Shown piece after piece: positions 46,306-58,090 of a stretch of DNA of 64,000 bases. Both the position numbers and the translations under genes were made by a program. Below the pieces are notes generated by a model, which was not told where the DNA came from, searched no databases, and saw only the letters and a program-made list of their open reading frames with translations. Origin of the DNA: Buxus sempervirens (taxonomy: Eukaryota > Streptophyta > Magnoliopsida > Buxales > Buxaceae); the NCBI GenBank assembly GCA_947561395.2, contig OX387183.1:42452901-42516900 (forward strand), read 5' to 3'. The first letter of the stretch is position 1. Every line of letters starts with the position of its first letter.

Positions 46306-46407
46306 CCCTTATTTTATTCACGGGCCGGTCGCGCCCGAGATCGTTCTACGGTCAGGCGCGCCCGTAGTAACAATACGGTCACCATTGGACCGTAGTGCAT
46401 TTACGGT
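46306..46407 (+). promoter_or_regulatory. Dyad array in the Ogre 5' LTR
   Basis: Four 19-bp units start at 46306, 46334, 46361 and 46389. The last, accgtagtgcatttacggt, keeps its symmetry by paired changes relative to the cccgtaa/ttacggg form. Confidence 0.75.
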
Positions 46408-46608
46408 CACTAAAGACTCGTGCGAGTTTTATTCTTCTCTCGATTTTCGAGCTTTATCTTAAGTCCAATATATCTTTAAATGAGCGAATTACGTCTTTTA
46501 TTCGCTGAAGCCTCCTTGGTTGGCTATGGAGGGGCATTATCTTGTGTTTAACTTAAACTGAAACTCTATCTTGCCAAACCCTGGACCAACTATGCCCCTG
46601 TGCTTGCC

Positions 46609-46715
46609 TATAAATAAAGGTGAGATTCTCAAGCTAAGGGCCACGAAAATTTGAAGTCTAAGAAGCTCCAAGAGAAGAAGAGGAACCCCTGCTGCTTTTC
46701 TTGCTCAATCCAGGT
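46609..46715 (+). promoter_or_regulatory. TATA box and donor-like site of the Ogre 5' LTR
   Basis: TATAAATA at 46609-46616; CAATCCAG/GTAAGTCCC with GT at 46714. A matching acceptor-like TTTTGTATCCAG ends at 60342, upstream of gag. Confidence 0.6.
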
Positions 46716-46886
46716 AAGTCCCTTTTCCCTTTTATTTTCTGTCTTCAATTCTAGAAGTAATAGGATCATCTCTATTGCTGTAGAATAACGCCATCTTTTG
46801 TATCTAGTATTCCTAAACTTGTCTCTAAGTACCTCAAGAGTCTCTCTAGCCGTAAAACGTGAAGAGAGAGCTAGGGGAAAAGAGAA

Positions 46887-47920
46887 TGTAAGAGTAGAGG
46901 ACTACTCTTAAGGTCCACGATCTATAACAATTCAGAATTTAACAATTGCGGAAACAGTACACAAAGAATTATACGAGGAAACCTGGATCCAGATCCAGGA
47001 AAAACCTCGAGTCTATATGAGGCGACTAACCCTTCAAAATCCACTATTGAATGAGAAGACAATTACAAAGGAGAACATACTTAACCTTTACAATTTGACT
47101 CAATCAACAGCAATCCACAGTTCGAATCCACGAACTGCTATACAGCTTGAATCACCAAGCTGCAGAACACGATCAGTCCAGATCGCAAACAATCACTCTC
47201 CAGTGATCCACAGTTCGAATCCACGAACTGCAACACAGCTTGAATCCACAAGCTGCAGGACACGATCAATCCAGATCGCAGCAATCCTCTCAGAATCCAC
47301 TGAGACGATCCAATGCAGTAGGAATCCACCTACGCATCAATCAAGGTCGATCACCAGTCCAGGCGATCACACGATCGGATGAAGTTCTGAATTGAAGAAG
47401 AATCCTCTACCTTCAATTCCAGGTGATCTATCTCAGATCTCCCCCTCACTCAATCGCCGACTCTCTAAAGACGATTTGATCGAATCTCGAATCTCTCAAG
47501 ATCCGAATTCAAAAACGATCCAAAGAAAAATCAGAATTAAAAATTACAACTCGTCTATTTAAAGAATAAAACACACATCGCGTCGAGCGCTGGTAGCGTC
47601 GTGAAGCGATCGAAGTAGACGGCTGGTAGCGAACTCATGTCCCGCTCAGATTGAGTTGAGTCTGTTAAACGCGCGCTGCTAGCGAGCTGTTAGCGGGAGA
47701 GTACGCGGCAGGTGCACTATCCATGCTTTTGACACACGAAAATCCTTATGCGCTGCCAGCGGGGTGGCAGCGGCGTGGTAGCAGTGTGGTGGCACCAACT
47801 TCTTCTTCTTTACTGAAATTTCTGAATTTTCATTGTTTAATCTGCACATCTTGAAGCTTCATTAGAAACATAATTTGTCAATCATTTGCCATACCAGGAG
47901 TGTGAGTTTTCACACTTACA
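46887..47920 (-). mobile_element. 3' LTR of the SIRE-type element
   Basis: It is the 3' LTR because the purine tract adjoins it at 47921. It contains several GCTGGTAGCG, GCTGCTAGCG and GCTGTTAGCG variants (47590-47790). Confidence 0.92.
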
Positions 47921-47934
47921 ATCTCCCCCTTGGC
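47921..47934 (-). other. Polypurine tract of the SIRE-type element
   Basis: On the minus strand GCCAAGGGGGAGAT directly precedes the LTR. Near copies lie at 48169-48180 (TAAGGGGGAGAT) and 48403-48414 (AAAGGGGGAGAA, at the end of the extra ORF). Confidence 0.85.
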
Positions 47935-48392
47935 AAATGCCTGACAACAACCTTACATCAGATTTTAAAATCAACCTTAGTTAATGATGATATCCATTCA
48001 AGAAATTTAAAACTACACTGTTAACCAGAGACACAGTGATTTGGATTAATCCAGAGTTTCATTCATTTACAACCAGATATACAGATAACAAAATCATTTA
48101 CATTGTTCAAGAAAGACAGACAGCAAGAAAGAAGGACAAACAGACATTAAGAAAGAAAGACAGACATTATCTCCCCCTTACTTATCATTCCCTTATACAA
48201 AAAAAATTCAGGAGACAACACCCAGAACAGACCATAACAAAACAACCATCATATCCACAACAAGAATAACATCACCAAACATCAAGCAAACAACAGAATT
48301 CGAAACAACAGCAGCAGCAAGCAGCAGACAACAACCAGCACATCAGCATCAGCACCAACCCAGCCAAACCATCAGCAGAACCAGAGACTGCA
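47935..48392 (-). other. 3' untranslated part of the SIRE-type element
   Basis: Non-coding. Low-complexity AAGAAAGACAGACA and AGCAGCAGCAAGCAG tracts, plus extra purine-tract copies. Confidence 0.7.
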
Positions 48393-49712
48393 TCATCCAA
48401 ATTTCTCCCCCTTTCTGGATGGTGGTTTGGGTTCCCAAGACCTTGAGTAGTGCTTGTAGGCATCTTGGGATCTGGAGTGCAGCCAACAGAGCTTGTGATC
48501 CATCTCCAGCTGAGTCTTCCGAATGCATTCCAGAAAATGACCCGCTTCATTTTGCATACGTTGCTGAGCAGCAACGTCCCTTTGAACTTCTCCACAGGTG
48601 AAATCAACATCCTTCAGCAATTGCCCCAGCTTTTCTTGGGTTTCGGATTTGAACATGCTCATCATGAGCATGTGCGACCTAACCTCTGAAAAGAAAGCCT
48701 CCTGAGAAGCTTGCATCGAATTCAGTTTCTCTATGATGGCCACAGCATCAGGGCTGGACAGAGAGGACTGAGAAGAAGAGGGATCAGAGGACAGTACCCG
48801 AAAAGGACTTGCACGTTTACTGCGGGTCAGAGTGGATGAAGCAATGGGAGGACGGGGATGCATAATCAATTCAGTAGGATCAGGGAGGACCCCCTGATGA
48901 ACACACATGTACGAGATGAAAATTCCAAAAGGAAGAGCAGCAGTCTTGGATTTTAAATTCCGAGACTGAAGAATCTGATGAAAGATAATAGAAGGAATAC
49001 AAATACTTTCTCTGTGCCAGATGGCATGAAGAAGTCTTGCCCTATGGTGAGAGATCTCGGAGTGATGATCAGAAGGAACAAGAGAAGCACAGACAAACAA
49101 GTTCAAGATCCGGAGAAGATCTTGAAGAGAGCCATGAGGCAAATAGTTGGGCTTGTTCTTAATGGAAGAAGGAGCACCCTCAACTATTAGAGACGGAATA
49201 ATGGACTCCATAGGAGGATCAGAATGAGACTCAAGAAAGTTAAAGGAGGGAGAGTCAACAAGAGGTAGTTCAAGCAGAGAGGAAATAAGCTCTTTCGAGA
49301 AGTCGAAAGAAATTCCCCTGACATAGGCTTTGACAGAGCCTTGATTTGCAAGATGAAGTTGATGAAGATTAGAGTAAAATTCACGGACCAGGTTTGGATA
49401 AGCAAAACCCCCAAGCAATGCAAATTTTTTCCACCCATTTTCTGAAAACAATGAGTAGAAAGGGGTTTCAGAAAAAGAGTCAAGCTGGATGGCCCTTTCC
49501 AGAAGAAGAGGCCTGTGCTTGAAGAAGGTATTGAAATCAGATAAACCATTCCCCACAAATGGTTCAGAAGAATGAGAAGGGGAAGGAGGTCTCACTGGAG
49601 GAGACGGAACAACCGGAGAAGACCTCACATGAGGAGACTTCACAGGAGGAGACCTCACAAGAGGAGACGATGTTGAAGGAGAATCCGTTCTCGACTTTCT
49701 CTTGAGAGGCAT
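48393..49712 (-). CDS. Envelope-position ORF of the SIRE-type element
   Basis: An intact ORF downstream of gag-pol, 439 aa from the preferred start MPLKRKSRTD at 49712 (an upstream ATG at 49757 is also in frame). The N-terminus is a Pro/Ser-rich repeat (RSPPVKSPHVRSSPV...). The middle (LFSENGWKKFALLGGFAYPN, VREFYSNLH) resembles the 'putative plant transposon protein' domain common in plant elements. The C-terminal third is predicted coiled coil (AIIEKLNSMQASQEAFF...). I see no signal peptide or clear membrane anchor, so the usual label 'env-like' describes position rather than function. In soybean SIRE1 the equivalent ORF is reached by stop suppression; here a 1.1 kb spacer separates it from pol. 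Confidence 0.8.
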   Translation of the reverse strand: MPLKRKSRTDSPSTSSPLVRSPPVKSPHVRSSPVVPSPPVRPPSPSHSSEPFVGNGLSDFNTFFKHRPLLLERAIQLDSFSETPFYSLFSENGWKKFALLGGFAYPNLVREFYSNLHQLHLANQGSVKAYVRGISFDFSKELISSLLELPLVDSPSFNFLESHSDPPMESIIPSLIVEGAPSSIKNKPNYLPHGSLQDLLRILNLFVCASLVPSDHHSEISHHRARLLHAIWHRESICIPSIIFHQILQSRNLKSKTAALPFGIFISYMCVHQGVLPDPTELIMHPRPPIASSTLTRSKRASPFRVLSSDPSSSQSSLSSPDAVAIIEKLNSMQASQEAFFSEVRSHMLMMSMFKSETQEKLGQLLKDVDFTCGEVQRDVAAQQRMQNEAGHFLECIRKTQLEMDHKLCWLHSRSQDAYKHYSRSWEPKPPSRKGEKFG

Positions 49713-49757
49713 GGTAAAAGAAATGGAAGAGAAAGAGAAAACAGACAGACCAACCAA

Positions 49758-50889
49758 CTAAACGAGAAAGCCCTAAGTGCTGAAAAAACTACTAAACCCT
49801 AGCTTCGAATAAAGAGAGAAAACTACAGAACTAGGAAGCAGAAAAAATGGAGAAGCAGGACGAAGATGGTAAAAAAAATTACCTGAACAGTGGACAGGAA
49901 GGAAGAAGATGACAACGACAGTAGCACCGGGACATGACGCGAGAAGCGAGGGAAAAGCGAAGAGGGTGAAAATAACAGGGGTAAAAAGAATAGCTCACGT
50001 TCACCTATATATAGACAAACTCAAATACGCTGCCAGCGGGCAACTGGCGGCGTAGAAGGTGCACATGCACAAACAACAAAAACTACAGATTCAATGCATA
50101 AACTTATAAAAAAGGATTGAACAATTTTTCATGACATCCTCCTACTTCTAAACACGAAGCTGAGATTTTAGCTAAACCCAAAAATCATCCAGATAATCAA
50201 CTTATTCAATCTAAGAAGTACTTAGCACAAAACTGATCTTGAAGTACCTATCAGAGTTAATTCAGATGTGGTACATTTCATATCAAAGAGTAAAATTTCA
50301 TTTCTGGTTTCTCATACTATAAATTTTCTTCAAGATATTAAGAACATATGCATACTAATGAGTCAATGCTTGTGAGAAATGAGCAACATTTTTGACTTTT
50401 ACACTTCATACATATAGAAGACTATTTCAGTGTAAACAATCTTGAAAAGTATAGACATATCCCAACTTCATTTTGGTGGCTTTCGCACATCTGAGATAGG
50501 TAGCCTTTTCTGATCTCTTTTTCTTTTTAAAGAAGGCATTGACCCTTAAAAAACCTGAGTTTACAGTTCATTCCAAGAATATACCTTCTCTATCTTTTTC
50601 TTTTTGAGATTTACAGTGGCTTTCACTCTAATCTCTATGGCAACCATTTCCAAAACTTTTCTTTTCACAAAGGTGATAGCCTATAGATCCCAAGCTTTAC
50701 CACACAATAAGCTTCAATACGTACAGGTGTTTCAGACAAAGTTGCTGGTCAGAAATAAGACATTTCTGTCAATATGCATACACTCAATCTTCCTGAAAAC
50801 AGATCTTAGTAATAAGAACACACAAATTCATTTTAAACAGATATGTGAGACATTTTACATCAAAATTAACTCAAAACAGAACCTGATTT
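49758..50889 (-). promoter_or_regulatory. Spacer between pol and the extra ORF with a promoter-like segment
   Basis: On the minus strand CGCTGGCAGCG (about 50025-50035), a motif repeated in the LTR, lies just upstream of CTATATATAG (50005-50014), about 290 nt before the preferred ATG. A consensus-like donor CTGTTCAG/GTAATT follows near 49883. The rest (50060-50889) is AT-rich with nothing recognised. Confidence 0.5.
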
Positions 50890-53800
50890 TCAGTTTTGAG
50901 AGCATACTCCTAGGGATTTCCTAAGAGTTTCAAATCTGTTTTGATCTAAAGGTTTGGTAAAAATGTCAGCCAACTGTTTTTCAGTAGATATGTATTCAAT
51001 CATAACAGTTTTGTCTTCAATCAACTCTCTTATAAAGTGATGCCTGATATCTATATGTTTGGTCCTTGAGTGTTGAACAGGATTCTTAGAGATATTTATG
51101 GCACTTTGATTATCACAGAAGAGAATCATTTGATCTTGATCTATCCCATAATCTGATAACATTTGTTTCATCCAAATAAGTTGAGTACAACTGCTTCCTG
51201 CAGCAATATACTCAGCTTCAGCAGTACTCAGAGAAACACAGTTTTGTTTCTTGCTTAACCAGGCAATAAGATTATTTCCCATGTAAAAGCAACCACCAGA
51301 GGTGCTTTTTCTGTCATCCATACACCCAGCCCAATCAGCATCAGTGTATCCAGTTAGATGTGGATTTGTCTCTTTGGAAAACCAGATTCCCAGATCAATA
51401 GTCCCATTAACATATTTTATAATCCTTTTGACAGCATTCAGATGGGATTCTTTAGGATTAGCCTGATATCTAGCACATACTCCAACACTAAAACTTATAT
51501 CAGGTCTACTTGCTGTTAAGTATAGTAGACTCCCAATCATTCCCCTGTACAGGGTAGGGTCTACAACCTTTCCAGATTCATCTTTTCCAAGTCTTAAACT
51601 AGTACTCATAGGAGTCCTAGCATGTTTAGCATGAGTTAAGCTGAATCTCTTAACAAGATTTCTTGAATATTTTGCTTGAGAGAAAAAAATTCCTTGTTGA
51701 GATTGATAAATCTGAAGACCTAAGAAAAAATTCAGTTCACCCATCATACTCATTTCAAATTCACTTTTCATTAAATCAGCAAAGAGGTGAGCATGATTTT
51801 CAGAAGTGGACCCAAACACAATGTCATCAACATAGATTTGAGCAATCAAAATATGTTTGGACTCTCTTTGAATAAAGAGAGTTTTATCTACATTTCCTCT
51901 CATAAAACCAGATTCAAGTAAAAAGAAAGTAAGTCTCTCATACCAAGCTCTAGGAGCTTGTTTGAGTCCATACAAAGCTTTGTTCAGTTTATAGACATAT
52001 TTAGGATGATTTGTGTCCTCAAATCCTTTAGGTTGCTCTACATAGACCTCTTCACTCAGATATCCATTCAAAAATGCACTCTTAACATCCATTTGAAATA
52101 GTTTGAACTTCAAGTAACATGCAATAGACAGCAGTAATCTGATTGATTCTAACCTAGCTACAGGAGCAAAGGTTTCATCAAAATCTATTCCTTCTACTTG
52201 AGTATACCCCTGAGCAACAAGCCTAGCCTTATTTCTGGTTACTATCCCATTCTCATCAGATTTGTTTTTAAAAATCCACTTGGTTCCTATCACATTCAGA
52301 TTTGAGGGTCTTTCAACCAATTCCCAAACATTATTTCTAGTAAATTGATTCAGTTCTTCATGCATAGCATTCAACCAAGAATCATCTAACAATGCATCTT
52401 TATAAGATTTTGGCTCAAATTGAGAGAGATAAGAAGAAAATCTTACCTCATTATGTACCTGATGTCTTGTTCTTACACCATCTGAAATATTTCCAACAAT
52501 TTGCTCAGTTGGGTGGTCTTTGAGAGTTCTAGCCAGAGGAACCACTTCAATGCTTGAGGAAGCATCTCTGATTTCATCCTCTTCATCTACAGCCTGCATA
52601 AATTCACTGTCATTACTTTCATCATCTATTAGCACATTAATAGATTCCATTACAACTGATTTCTGCAAATTGAAAACTCTGTAAGCTCTACTAGAAGAAG
52701 AATATCCTAGAAAAATTCCTTCATCACTTCTAGAATCAAATTTTCCTAGATTTTCTCTGTCCCTTAAGATATAGCATTTACTTCCAAATACTCTGAAATA
52801 TTTCAAATTTGGCTGTTTTCCTTTCCAAAGTTCATAGGGAGTTTGTTTCCATCCAGATCTGATATAAACTCTGTTACTGATGTAACAGGCAGTGTTTATA
52901 GCTTCAGCCCAGAATTTTGTTGAAATTTTCTTGGCTATCATCATGGTTCTAGCCATTTCTTGTAAAACTCTGTTCTTCCTCTCCACAACTCCATTTTGTT
53001 GTGGGGTCTTAGGGGCAGAAAATTCATGTTTGATTCCATGTTCTTCACAGAAATTGGAAAACATTTGATTCTCAAATTCTGTCCCATGGTCAGATCTGAT
53101 TCTTACAATCTTTCCTATTTGCAAGTTCTTTTCAACTTGAATTTGGCAGCACAGATGTTTAAAACAATTGAAACATTCAGATTTTTCTCTTAGAAAGTCT
53201 ACCCAAGTATATCTGCTGTAGTCATCTACTGCAACAAATATATATTTCTTTCCTCCCAGACTTTCAGTCTTTGTAGGTCCCATTAAATCCATATGAATCA
53301 GTTCTAATGGTCTTGATGTTCCTACAATGTTGGTTTTCTTATGTATGGCTTTGATTTGCTTTCCTTGGTTGCAAGGACCACACATTCCTTCCTTTTTATT
53401 TTTCCCAAACTTGGGAATTCCTCTAACCAGCTCAGACTTAGAGATTTTTGACAAATCTCTGTAGTTAATGTGGCCAAGTCTTCTATGCCACAAATCAATT
53501 TCATTGCCTATGGAGGATTTTAAAGAGCACTCACTGTTTCCAATAATCCCATAGCAATTATCACTTGTTCTTTCACCTACAAGAACAGTCCTACCAGATT
53601 TATCCAGTATTTTGCACTCTTTTCTGGTAAAATTAACAAATAATCTGGAATCACATAATTGGCTAATACTGATAAGATTTGCCTTCAAACCAGATACAAA
53701 TAGAACATTTTTTAAGCAGACTCCATTTGGACCTGTAACAGTTCCTTTACCTTTAACTTGGGAAGTGCTTCCATCACCAAATGTAACACTTCCACCAAAA

Positions 53801-55854
53801 TATTCTTCAAAGGTACTGAACATAGCCTTACTACCACACATGTGTCTTGAACACCCACTGTCCAAGTACCACATGTTGACATCATGAGCTTTTAAAGCTA
53901 CATGAACCACATTAGCAACCAATGAATCTTTTCTTACCCAAATCTGTTTCTCAGAAGTCTTCTGAACAGTACCTTCATCAACTACTTGAGTTTTTGAAGG
54001 AAGTTTCTTGGACAAATTTGAGACTTCCTGATTTAATGTTTCAGTCAATTTTAACAGAGAGTCAAATCTGTTGTATAAGTCCAGGGACTGACTTTGATTT
54101 ACCTTTCTCTTATTTTCAAAATATCCATCAGGGAAACCATACAATGCATAACACTTTGGTCTTATATGACCCTTCTTATTGCAGTGATGGCATACAGGTA
54201 TAAATCTATTTTCAGAAAAATCAGAATTTCTAGACTTGCCAGCATTTCTAAACTGTACAGATTTAGATTTCTCAGAAGTTGAAGATTTACCTGTTGATCT
54301 TACTTCTCCAGCAGAGATTTTCTGTGAATATTCCTTGTTTTGATTACTTACTCTCATTCTTTTTCCAGCTGAATTTGAGCTTTCAGGAACTTCCTTTGAA
54401 GTTGATTCCTCAGTACTTTGAAGATTTTCTGCAGAAGAATTTGAAGCATTAGATTTACTTGAATTTGAAACTTTCTCAAATTCAATTACTTTACCTTGTA
54501 GTTCAGAAATCTGAGCTTCCTTTTCTTTTATTTTTTCAGTTTTTTCAATTAGAGAAGTTACCAGAGAATTTTCTTTAGCATGTTTTTCAAGTAACTTCTG
54601 GTTTATTGAATCTATTTCTGCAAGAGCTTTCTTATTCTCTGTTTCTGATTCCTTCAATTTTTTACTCAGTTTCTTGATTTTTTTCTGAGCTCTATTGAAT
54701 TCCTTATAGAGCTGATTGTATGCTTCTTGTAGTTCTTCTTCATCATCTGATAAAGCCTCTTTGTTATCTCCTGCAATTCCAGAAATTGAACTACCAGAGG
54801 AGGATGAGTAAAAAGAATTGAAAGCAGTAAAATTAGCAGACATATCCTCATCAGATTGTGAAGAATTATCAGTGTTACTGTCATCCCAAGTAACCTGATA
54901 ATTAGTCTTTTTCTTTTTATCTTTTGAGGGACAATCAGAGGCAACATGTCCAAATCCTCTACATTTGTAACATTGAACCTCATCATTCTGAGAAGATTTC
55001 TTCTCCTTTCTTGGATCAGACATTTTCTTATCAGATCTCCTATTAGATCTGTCCATGGATGATGAAGAATTGAATTGTTTCTTTTTAAACATTTTCTTAA
55101 ATTTTTTGGCTAAGAGAACAAGTTCATCCATATCAACATCAGAATTATCTGATTCTACAGTATTTACAGATTTTACAGAATTTAGAGCTATTCCTTTATT
55201 TCTTTTTGGAATAATCAGATCTAGCTCATAAGTCTGTAAAGATCCTACCAGATCTTCAATTCTCATATTATCTACATCTTTTGCCTCTTGTATAGCAGTT
55301 ACTTTAGGTCTGAATCTTTCAGGCAAAGATCTTAAGATTTTTCTAATCACCTTTGATGTAGTAATCTTTTCTCCAAGATTAAAACTAGAATTAACAATAT
55401 CTGAGAGTTTAGCATAAAACTCATCAAAAGACTCATCATCTTTCATATACAAAGTTTCGAAAGATGTAGTAAGTCTCTGAAGTCTGGACAGCTTGACAGC
55501 TGAGGTTCCTTCATGAGTGACCTCTAGGATGTCCCAAGCTTCCTTAGCGACTTCACATGAGGAAATTCTCCTGAATTCCTCAACACTAACAGCACAAAAT
55601 AAGGCATTCATTGCCTTGTTATTCCATCCACATTGATCAGATTCAGTTTTAGTCCACTGATCATGAGGTTTGGAAATCACAACACCTACATCTGTTGTGA
55701 TCACAGGTGGATGATAACCATTACAAACCGAGAGCCAGACACGCTCATCGATTGACTTCAGATAAGCTCTCATTCTAGCTTTCCAGTAAGAATAATTGTT
55801 ACCTTCAAATAAAGGAGGTCTAGAGGCAGATCCTCCTTCTTTTCCAAAATCCAT
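50890..55854 (-). CDS. Gag-pol polyprotein of a SIRE-type Ty1/copia element
   Basis: An intact 1654-aa ORF. In order: copia gag N-terminus ([16 protein letters not shown]), zinc knuckle [14 protein letters not shown] (about 294), a long coiled coil (about 370-460), a second knuckle [14 protein letters not shown] (about 553), protease [13 protein letters not shown] (about 660), pre-integrase HRRLGH (about 790), integrase with HMDLMGP and VVERKNR (about 855-956), reverse transcriptase with [12 protein letters not shown] and YVDDIVFG (about 1178-1400, active-site DD near 1340), and RNase H ([17 protein letters not shown]; about 1508-1650). All catalytic motifs are present. The start is the first ATG, only 47 nt after the primer site. 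Two knuckles around a coiled coil plus a downstream ORF point to the SIRE/Maximus lineage. Probably still able to move. Confidence 0.96.
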   Translation of the reverse strand: MDFGKEGGSASRPPLFEGNNYSYWKARMRAYLKSIDERVWLSVCNGYHPPVITTDVGVVISKPHDQWTKTESDQCGWNNKAMNALFCAVSVEEFRRISSCEVAKEAWDILEVTHEGTSAVKLSRLQRLTTSFETLYMKDDESFDEFYAKLSDIVNSSFNLGEKITTSKVIRKILRSLPERFRPKVTAIQEAKDVDNMRIEDLVGSLQTYELDLIIPKRNKGIALNSVKSVNTVESDNSDVDMDELVLLAKKFKKMFKKKQFNSSSSMDRSNRRSDKKMSDPRKEKKSSQNDEVQCYKCRGFGHVASDCPSKDKKKKTNYQVTWDDSNTDNSSQSDEDMSANFTAFNSFYSSSSGSSISGIAGDNKEALSDDEEELQEAYNQLYKEFNRAQKKIKKLSKKLKESETENKKALAEIDSINQKLLEKHAKENSLVTSLIEKTEKIKEKEAQISELQGKVIEFEKVSNSSKSNASNSSAENLQSTEESTSKEVPESSNSAGKRMRVSNQNKEYSQKISAGEVRSTGKSSTSEKSKSVQFRNAGKSRNSDFSENRFIPVCHHCNKKGHIRPKCYALYGFPDGYFENKRKVNQSQSLDLYNRFDSLLKLTETLNQEVSNLSKKLPSKTQVVDEGTVQKTSEKQIWVRKDSLVANVVHVALKAHDVNMWYLDSGCSRHMCGSKAMFSTFEEYFGGSVTFGDGSTSQVKGKGTVTGPNGVCLKNVLFVSGLKANLISISQLCDSRLFVNFTRKECKILDKSGRTVLVGERTSDNCYGIIGNSECSLKSSIGNEIDLWHRRLGHINYRDLSKISKSELVRGIPKFGKNKKEGMCGPCNQGKQIKAIHKKTNIVGTSRPLELIHMDLMGPTKTESLGGKKYIFVAVDDYSRYTWVDFLREKSECFNCFKHLCCQIQVEKNLQIGKIVRIRSDHGTEFENQMFSNFCEEHGIKHEFSAPKTPQQNGVVERKNRVLQEMARTMMIAKKISTKFWAEAINTACYISNRVYIRSGWKQTPYELWKGKQPNLKYFRVFGSKCYILRDRENLGKFDSRSDEGIFLGYSSSSRAYRVFNLQKSVVMESINVLIDDESNDSEFMQAVDEEDEIRDASSSIEVVPLARTLKDHPTEQIVGNISDGVRTRHQVHNEVRFSSYLSQFEPKSYKDALLDDSWLNAMHEELNQFTRNNVWELVERPSNLNVIGTKWIFKNKSDENGIVTRNKARLVAQGYTQVEGIDFDETFAPVARLESIRLLLSIACYLKFKLFQMDVKSAFLNGYLSEEVYVEQPKGFEDTNHPKYVYKLNKALYGLKQAPRAWYERLTFFLLESGFMRGNVDKTLFIQRESKHILIAQIYVDDIVFGSTSENHAHLFADLMKSEFEMSMMGELNFFLGLQIYQSQQGIFFSQAKYSRNLVKRFSLTHAKHARTPMSTSLRLGKDESGKVVDPTLYRGMIGSLLYLTASRPDISFSVGVCARYQANPKESHLNAVKRIIKYVNGTIDLGIWFSKETNPHLTGYTDADWAGCMDDRKSTSGGCFYMGNNLIAWLSKKQNCVSLSTAEAEYIAAGSSCTQLIWMKQMLSDYGIDQDQMILFCDNQSAINISKNPVQHSRTKHIDIRHHFIRELIEDKTVMIEYISTEKQLADIFTKPLDQNRFETLRKSLGVCSQN

Positions 55855-55901
55855 GCTATAGATCTAGATCACACTATGTATAGCAATTCAAAGTGAATAG
55901 T

Positions 55902-55912
55902 CTCTGATACCA
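55902..55912 (-). other. Primer-binding site of the SIRE-type element
   Basis: On the minus strand TGGTATCAGAG lies two bases inside the LTR, the usual initiator-Met tRNA site. Confidence 0.9.
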
Positions 55913-55914
55913 CT

Positions 55915-56948
55915 TGTAAGAGTAGAGGACTACTCTTAAGGTCCACGATCTATAACAATTCAGAATTTAACAATTGCGGAAACAGTACACAAAGAATTAT
56001 ACGAGGAAACCTGGATCCAGATCCAGGAAAAACCTCGAGTCTATATGAGGCGACTAACCCTTCAAAATCCACTATTGAATGAGAAGACAATTACAAAGGA
56101 GAACATACTTAACCTTTACAATTTGACTCAATCAACAGCAATCCACAGTTCGAATCCACGAACTGCTATACAGCTTGAATCACCAAGCTGCAGAACACGA
56201 TCAGTCCAGATCGCAAACAATCACTCTCCAGTGATCCACAGTTCGAATCCACGAACTGCAACACAGCTTGAATCCACAAGCTGCAGGACACGATCAATCC
56301 AGATCGCAGCAATCCTCTCAGAATCCACTGAGACGATCCAATGCATTAGGAATCCACCTACGCATCAATCAAGGTCGATCACCAGTCCAGGCGATCACAC
56401 GATCGGATGAAGTTCTGAATTGAAGAAGAATCCTCTACCTTCAATTCCAGGTGATCTATCTCAGATCTCCCCCTCACTCAATCGCCGACTCTCTAAAGAC
56501 GATTTGATCGAATCTCGAATCTCTCAAGATCCGAATTCAAAAACGATCCAAAGAAAAATCAGAATTAAAAATTACAACTCGTCTATTTAAAGAATAAAAC
56601 ACACATCGCGTCGAGCGCTGGTAGCGTCGTGAAGCGATCGAAGTAGACGGCTGGTAGCGAACTCATGTCCCGCTCAGATTGAGTTGAGTCTGTTAAACGC
56701 GCGCTGCTAGCGAGCTGTTAGCGGGAGAGTACGCGGCAGGTGCACTATCCATGCTTTTGACACACGAAAATCCTTATGCGCTGCCAGCGGGGTGGCAGCG
56801 GCGTGGTAGCAGTGTGGTGGCACCAACTTCTTCTTCTTTACTGAAATTTCTGAATTTTCATTGTTTAATCTGCACATCTTGAAGCTTCATTAGAAACATA
56901 ATTTGTCAATCATTTGCCATACCAGGAGTGTGAGTTTTCACACTTACA
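55915..56948 (-). mobile_element. 5' LTR of the SIRE-type element
   Basis: Next to the primer site. A TATA-like TTTAAATAG on the minus strand (56583-56591) would start transcription toward gag. The 121-aa ORF in both LTRs is on the opposite strand and is not taken as a gene. Confidence 0.92.
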
Positions 56949-58071
56949 GAGAACATGTGGATCCCTAGAATAGAACCCCATATCTGTTTTTCTCCTTTTT
57001 TTTAGAATAAAGCCTCTGATTGTGTTTGTATACCTAAACCTATCTCCAAGTACCTCAAGAGTCTCTCTAGCCGTAAAACGTGAAGAGAGAGCTAGGGGAA
57101 AAGAGAACAGGTGGATCCGTAGGGTAGACCCCCATGTGCTCAAATCTGTGAGATGTGGCTGCTTTGAATATCTTGATCATGTTTTAATTGCTTTTTATGA
57201 TGAATTTGAATGAATAAGATGAGTCTATGATGTTTATAGCATGAGATCCCCACTTTTTTATAAAATTTGGATTTTTCACATATTTACACCTACAGCACTG
57301 TTTTCGTGATTTTTGTGGTTTTAGGCTAAGATCTTGGATTTATCATGATCAATATGGTAGATCTGAATCCAATAGTCTGAAAATAAATTCTATGGTTTCA
57401 TGAGATGGTTTTTAAATCCTTTGTCATTATTGAGAGAAGACCCTACGGTCTCAGTTCTCCCCTTTTGATGTTTTTATCAATGTGGGTATTTTTGGTTTTG
57501 CTTTTCAGATTTAATGTGAAATTTGAGCTTTATCTATGTCCTGGATGATTCAAGTTCAATTTTGAAATATTTTATAAAAATCATATTTTTCTAGATTTCT
57601 AGAATTTAACTTGAAGCCAGATTTTTAGATTTTTCACTTTAAATTGATTTTATCTCTACTTTATTTTGATCATGAAACCCTAGGAATTGTATGATCATAT
57701 TTGAAAGGTCTGGATCAATCAGACTATTCATATGAAAAAACCATATATTTTTGTCTTTTTGTGATTTTTCCTGATTTTTATAGCAAGCCTTTTCCTTTAA
57801 TTTAACATGAACAATACCTGGCAACCACCTTGTGTGGATGAATAGGGGTGCCTAACACCTTCCCCTGTTCATAACATAATCCCCTTACCCATCTCTGGTT
57901 GTTTTTTTTAGGAGGGTTATTTTTACCCTAAAATTGCCTTTTGTGCTTATTTAATATTTTGGTGTCCATTCACACCTAAATTGAATGGTGGCGACTCTTT
58001 GTTTAATTTAATCCCGCGTGATGATAGAGGAAGTCAATTGGATTTTCTGATTTTTTCCCATGTCTCACAAC

Positions 58072-58090
58072 TGGCGACTCTGCAGGGGAG
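58072..58090 (+). other. Primer-binding-like site of the Ogre element
   Basis: TGGCGACTCTGCAGGGGAG, two bases after the LTR end CTCACA. The primer tRNA was not identified. Confidence 0.7.

Larger units (their letters stand above)
46887..56948 (-). mobile_element. Intact SIRE-type Ty1/copia element, TSD GAGAA
   Basis: LTRs at 46887-47920 and 55915-56948 are both 1034 bp, ends TGTAAG...CTTACA. GAGAA flanks it at 46882-46886 and 56949-56953. I see one difference between the LTRs (g at 47318, t at 56346), so the insertion is very recent. It has the primer site, intact gag-pol, an extra ORF and a purine tract in the order expected for SIRE/Maximus. Confidence 0.95.

Noticed and set aside
47017..47382. 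121-aa ORF present in both SIRE LTRs (also 56045-56410)
   Set aside because: It is on the strand opposite to element transcription and open only because of short repeated segments; conserved between copies because the LTRs are near identical.
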